Origin: Marinilabiliales bacterium
Lineage (GTDB): Bacteria; Bacteroidota; Bacteroidia; Bacteroidales; SZUA-534
Length of the DNA stretch: 64,000 nt
Assembly (NCBI GenBank): GCA_003512955.1
Contig: DOTG01000044.1
Location: 1 to 64,000 of the forward strand
Direction: 5' to 3'
The first letter of the stretch is position 1. Each line of letters starts with the position of its first letter. Below are positions 62,318 through 64,000 of the stretch, piece by piece. The position numbers were made by a program, and so were the translations under genes. The notes beneath the pieces were generated by a model. That model was not told the origin of the DNA and searched no databases. It saw nothing but the letters and a program-made list of their open reading frames with translations.

Positions 62318-62745
62318 TGAGTCATGGACGCTTTGCCATAAATATTCACATTCTTACCATCCTTTCGCATATGGGCAAAGGAGAATTGGAAGGATTGGAA
62401 TGGGTTCCATCGGAATTTATTGCAAGCAGCATCGATATTAATCCGGTACTGGTACGTAAGGAAATATCACATTTACGGAAAGCAGGATTGGTGCAAAGCA
62501 AAGAGGGGAAAAATGGCGGAAGTGCTTTAGCAAAACCAGCCTATGAAATCTTTCTTTCCGATGTTTATAAATCGGTGTATGAAAAACCCGTTTTAGGAAA
62601 TTACAAAGCGCATCCTAATTCAAAGTGCCCTATTGCTGTACAAATAAATGAGCACCTCGATGAACTTTACAAAAGCGCCGAAGATGCCATTCTCGAAAAA
62701 CTGGGTTGCACAACTTTACAGCAGTTCAGCGATAAATTTTCGTAA
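62317..62745 (+). CDS. Rrf2-family transcriptional regulator
   Basis: A 142-residue winged-helix regulator of the Rrf2 family (RFAINIHILTIL at the start; then SIDINPVLVRKEISHLRKAGLVQSKEGKNGG, the recognition helix and wing). Only one cysteine is visible in the usual cluster region (NSKCPIAVQI), so a full iron-sulfur sensor site is not evident. The frame is open 47 codons further upstream, but that would read through the palindrome, and the ATG at 62317 gives the normal family N-terminus. It probably controls itself and the downstream dioxygenase. Confidence 0.88.
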   Translation: MSHGRFAINIHILTILSHMGKGELEGLEWVPSEFIASSIDINPVLVRKEISHLRKAGLVQSKEGKNGGSALAKPAYEIFLSDVYKSVYEKPVLGNYKAHPNSKCPIAVQINEHLDELYKSAEDAILEKLGCTTLQQFSDKFS

Positions 62746-62758
62746 TTTTTTTACACGT

Positions 62759-62783
62759 AACTGTAACATTATTTATTACATTA
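62759..62783. promoter_or_regulatory. Second Rrf2-type operator, before the dioxygenase gene
   Basis: AACTGTAAC (62759-62767), 7 bp, ATTACATTA (62775-62783). Against the site at 62293-62317 the left arm matches 7 of 9 and the right arm 8 of 9, with identical spacing. It ends 5 bp before the next start codon. Confidence 0.6.
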
Positions 62784-62787
62784 TAAA

Positions 62788-63669
62788 ATGAGACGAAACG
62801 ATTTTTTAAAAACCATAACAGGCTTACTACTTATGACTACCATCGGAGATTTCAAAACTTTTGCCCAAGCATTGCCGAAACAAAATACTAAAATGCCAGT
62901 ATTGTTTATCGGCCACGGCTCTCCCATGAATGGAATTGAAATCAATGAATTTAGCAATACCTGGAAGCAACTGGGCAAAGAAATCGCAACACCGAGAGCC
63001 GTTTTATGTATTTCAGCGCATTGGCTGACCAAAGGAACTCACATCACCGCCATGGAGAATCCCAGAACGATTCATGATTTTGGGGGATTCCCCGAAACTC
63101 TTTATCAGGTTCAATATCCAGCCCCAGGAAATCCAAGTTTAGCTTCCGAAATACAGAAACTTTTAAAAACTGTACCCACTGGATTAGATCATGATTGGGG
63201 CCTCGACCATGGTTGCTGGACTGTGGTTAGAAATATGTTTCCCGATGCTCATATTCCTGTACTACAGTTGAGTATCGATTTCCACAAACCGACAAATTAC
63301 CATTACCAATTGGCAAAGGAACTTAACAATCTTCGGACAAAAGGGGTTTTGATAATTGGAAGCGGTAATATTGTACACAACTTAGGAAAAATTGCCTGGG
63401 ACAAATTCAGTGTTCCGGATTATGGATTCGATTGGGCTATTGAATTTAACGAAACAGTCAAAAAAAATATCACTGAAAAAAAACACAGCAACTTAATTGG
63501 TTACCAAAATCTGGGAGTAGCATCTAAACTGGCAGTTCCCACACCCGACCATTATTTACCCCTTTTGTATGCCCTGGCGCTACAAGAAAATAATGAACAG
63601 GTATCGTTTTTTAATGACAACTACATAGCAGGTTCTTTGTCAATGACTTCGATAAAAATCAGCAGTTGA
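62788..63669 (+). CDS. DODA-type extradiol dioxygenase-family protein (YgiD-like)
   Basis: A 293-residue protein of the class III extradiol ring-cleavage family. Metal-site histidines are in FIGHGSPMNG, CISAHW, LDHGCW and SGNIVHNLG. The N-terminus MRRNDFLKTITGLLLM has paired arginines and a hydrophobic stretch ending near AQA, so it is exported, possibly by Tat, although the spacing after RR is one residue longer than the consensus. The natural substrate is unknown. It follows the Rrf2 gene by 42 bp. Confidence 0.85.
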   Translation: MRRNDFLKTITGLLLMTTIGDFKTFAQALPKQNTKMPVLFIGHGSPMNGIEINEFSNTWKQLGKEIATPRAVLCISAHWLTKGTHITAMENPRTIHDFGGFPETLYQVQYPAPGNPSLASEIQKLLKTVPTGLDHDWGLDHGCWTVVRNMFPDAHIPVLQLSIDFHKPTNYHYQLAKELNNLRTKGVLIIGSGNIVHNLGKIAWDKFSVPDYGFDWAIEFNETVKKNITEKKHSNLIGYQNLGVASKLAVPTPDHYLPLLYALALQENNEQVSFFNDNYIAGSLSMTSIKISS

Positions 63670-63746
63670 TTTTTTTAAAATTATATATAAGATATAAACA
63701 TCTTTAATTCATAATAAAATAAATGTTAAACAAAAAAAGTAAAAAA

Positions 63747-64000
63747 ATGAGAAAAATTCAATTAATCGTGGCTGTATTAGCCTTAGCATTCAGTGTAAAC
63801 GCGCAAATCTGGACCCTTGATAAAGCTCATGCCAAGCTGGGTTTCACCATCACGCACATGATGATTTCCGATGTTGACGGTCAGTTTAAATCCTTCGACA
63901 TCAAATTAACATCGGGTAAAACCGATTTTTCTGATGCCATTATTGAGTTATCGGCTGATGTAAACAGCATAAACACCGATAATGAGCAAAGGGATGCGCA
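63747..64000 (+). CDS. YceI-family protein, cut by the window end
   Basis: The first 84 or so residues of a YceI-family protein: signal peptide MRKIQLIVAVLALAFSVNAQ, then IWTLDKAHAKLGFTITHMM, the lipocalin-like beta-barrel start of YceI, which binds isoprenoid-type lipids. An upstream in-frame ATG at 63723 would add eight Lys-rich residues; the later start gives a better signal peptide. It lies 77 bp after the dioxygenase gene. Confidence 0.85.
   Translation, partial: MRKIQLIVAVLALAFSVNAQIWTLDKAHAKLGFTITHMMISDVDGQFKSFDIKLTSGKTDFSDAIIELSADVNSINTDNEQRDA

Overview
The window looks like a chromosome segment of a Bacteroidota bacterium, most likely an anaerobic or facultative member of the Bacteroidales/Marinilabiliales. 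Reasons: almost no Shine-Dalgarno sequences; several TAnnTTTG promoter elements; a class III fructose bisphosphatase; a fused E1 alpha/beta 2-oxo-acid dehydrogenase; a menB-menA-menC-menE operon; NrfHA nitrite ammonification; and carboxy(nor)spermidine-type polyamine genes. No database search was possible, so all family names come from motifs and gene context.

Region 1 (1-12.3 kb) is an AT-rich accessory region. A tyrosine recombinase (9712-10866, minus) lies at one end. Three imperfect hairpin sites (4-123, 598-721, 8821-9006) share the junction AACGTTGGC. Between them lie a two-gene membrane-protein cassette, a TetR-controlled eight-gene operon (978-8454) and a stretch without a recognisable gene. 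The layout resembles an integron (recombinase, then gene, then site, repeated), but the recombinase lacks the IntI insertion and the sites do not match the attC consensus. The operon encodes an MMPL/RND exporter, a LolA-like carrier, an ACP-like protein without its phosphopantetheine serine, an acyltransferase, a patatin esterase, a family 2 glycosyltransferase and a DUF1302-like outer-membrane barrel. It looks like an uncharacterised lipid or glycolipid assembly and export system.

Region 2 (12.3-24.4 kb) is core metabolism: fbp, a flavoprotein, E2 and fused E1 of a branched-chain-type 2-oxo-acid dehydrogenase, flavodoxin, a dihydroorotate-dehydrogenase-like protein and small proteins. A low-GC patch follows, with hipB and a hipS-like gene but no HipT kinase, and an orphan lipoprotein.

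Region 3 (24.4-43.6 kb) holds a TolC-RND-MFP efflux operon, an RluA-type pseudouridine synthase, the menaquinone genes, a dicarboxylate/amino-acid symporter, nrfHA behind a Crp/Fnr-like palindrome, a cupin, an exported Memo-AMMECR1 fusion, tatA/tatC, a NUMOD4/HNH protein and queE. Menaquinol made by the men products would feed NrfHA and the polysulfide-reductase-like complex further along. The Tat genes would export that complex's molybdoenzyme.

Region 4 (43.6-64 kb) holds an RSH stringent-response enzyme, a HAD phosphatase, a CsgG-like/LPP20-like lipoprotein pair, and tRNA-Ser(CGA) flanked by two 153-bp tandem repeats carrying interrupted tRNA pieces. Next come a sulfur operon (molybdoenzyme, FeS subunit, NrfD-type membrane subunit, two YeeE/YedE halves, rhodanese-like protein), a polyamine block (agmatinase family, carboxyspermidine dehydrogenase, nspC, YfcC-type transporter), and an Rrf2 regulator whose palindrome recurs before a neighbouring dioxygenase. 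A YceI gene is cut by the window end.
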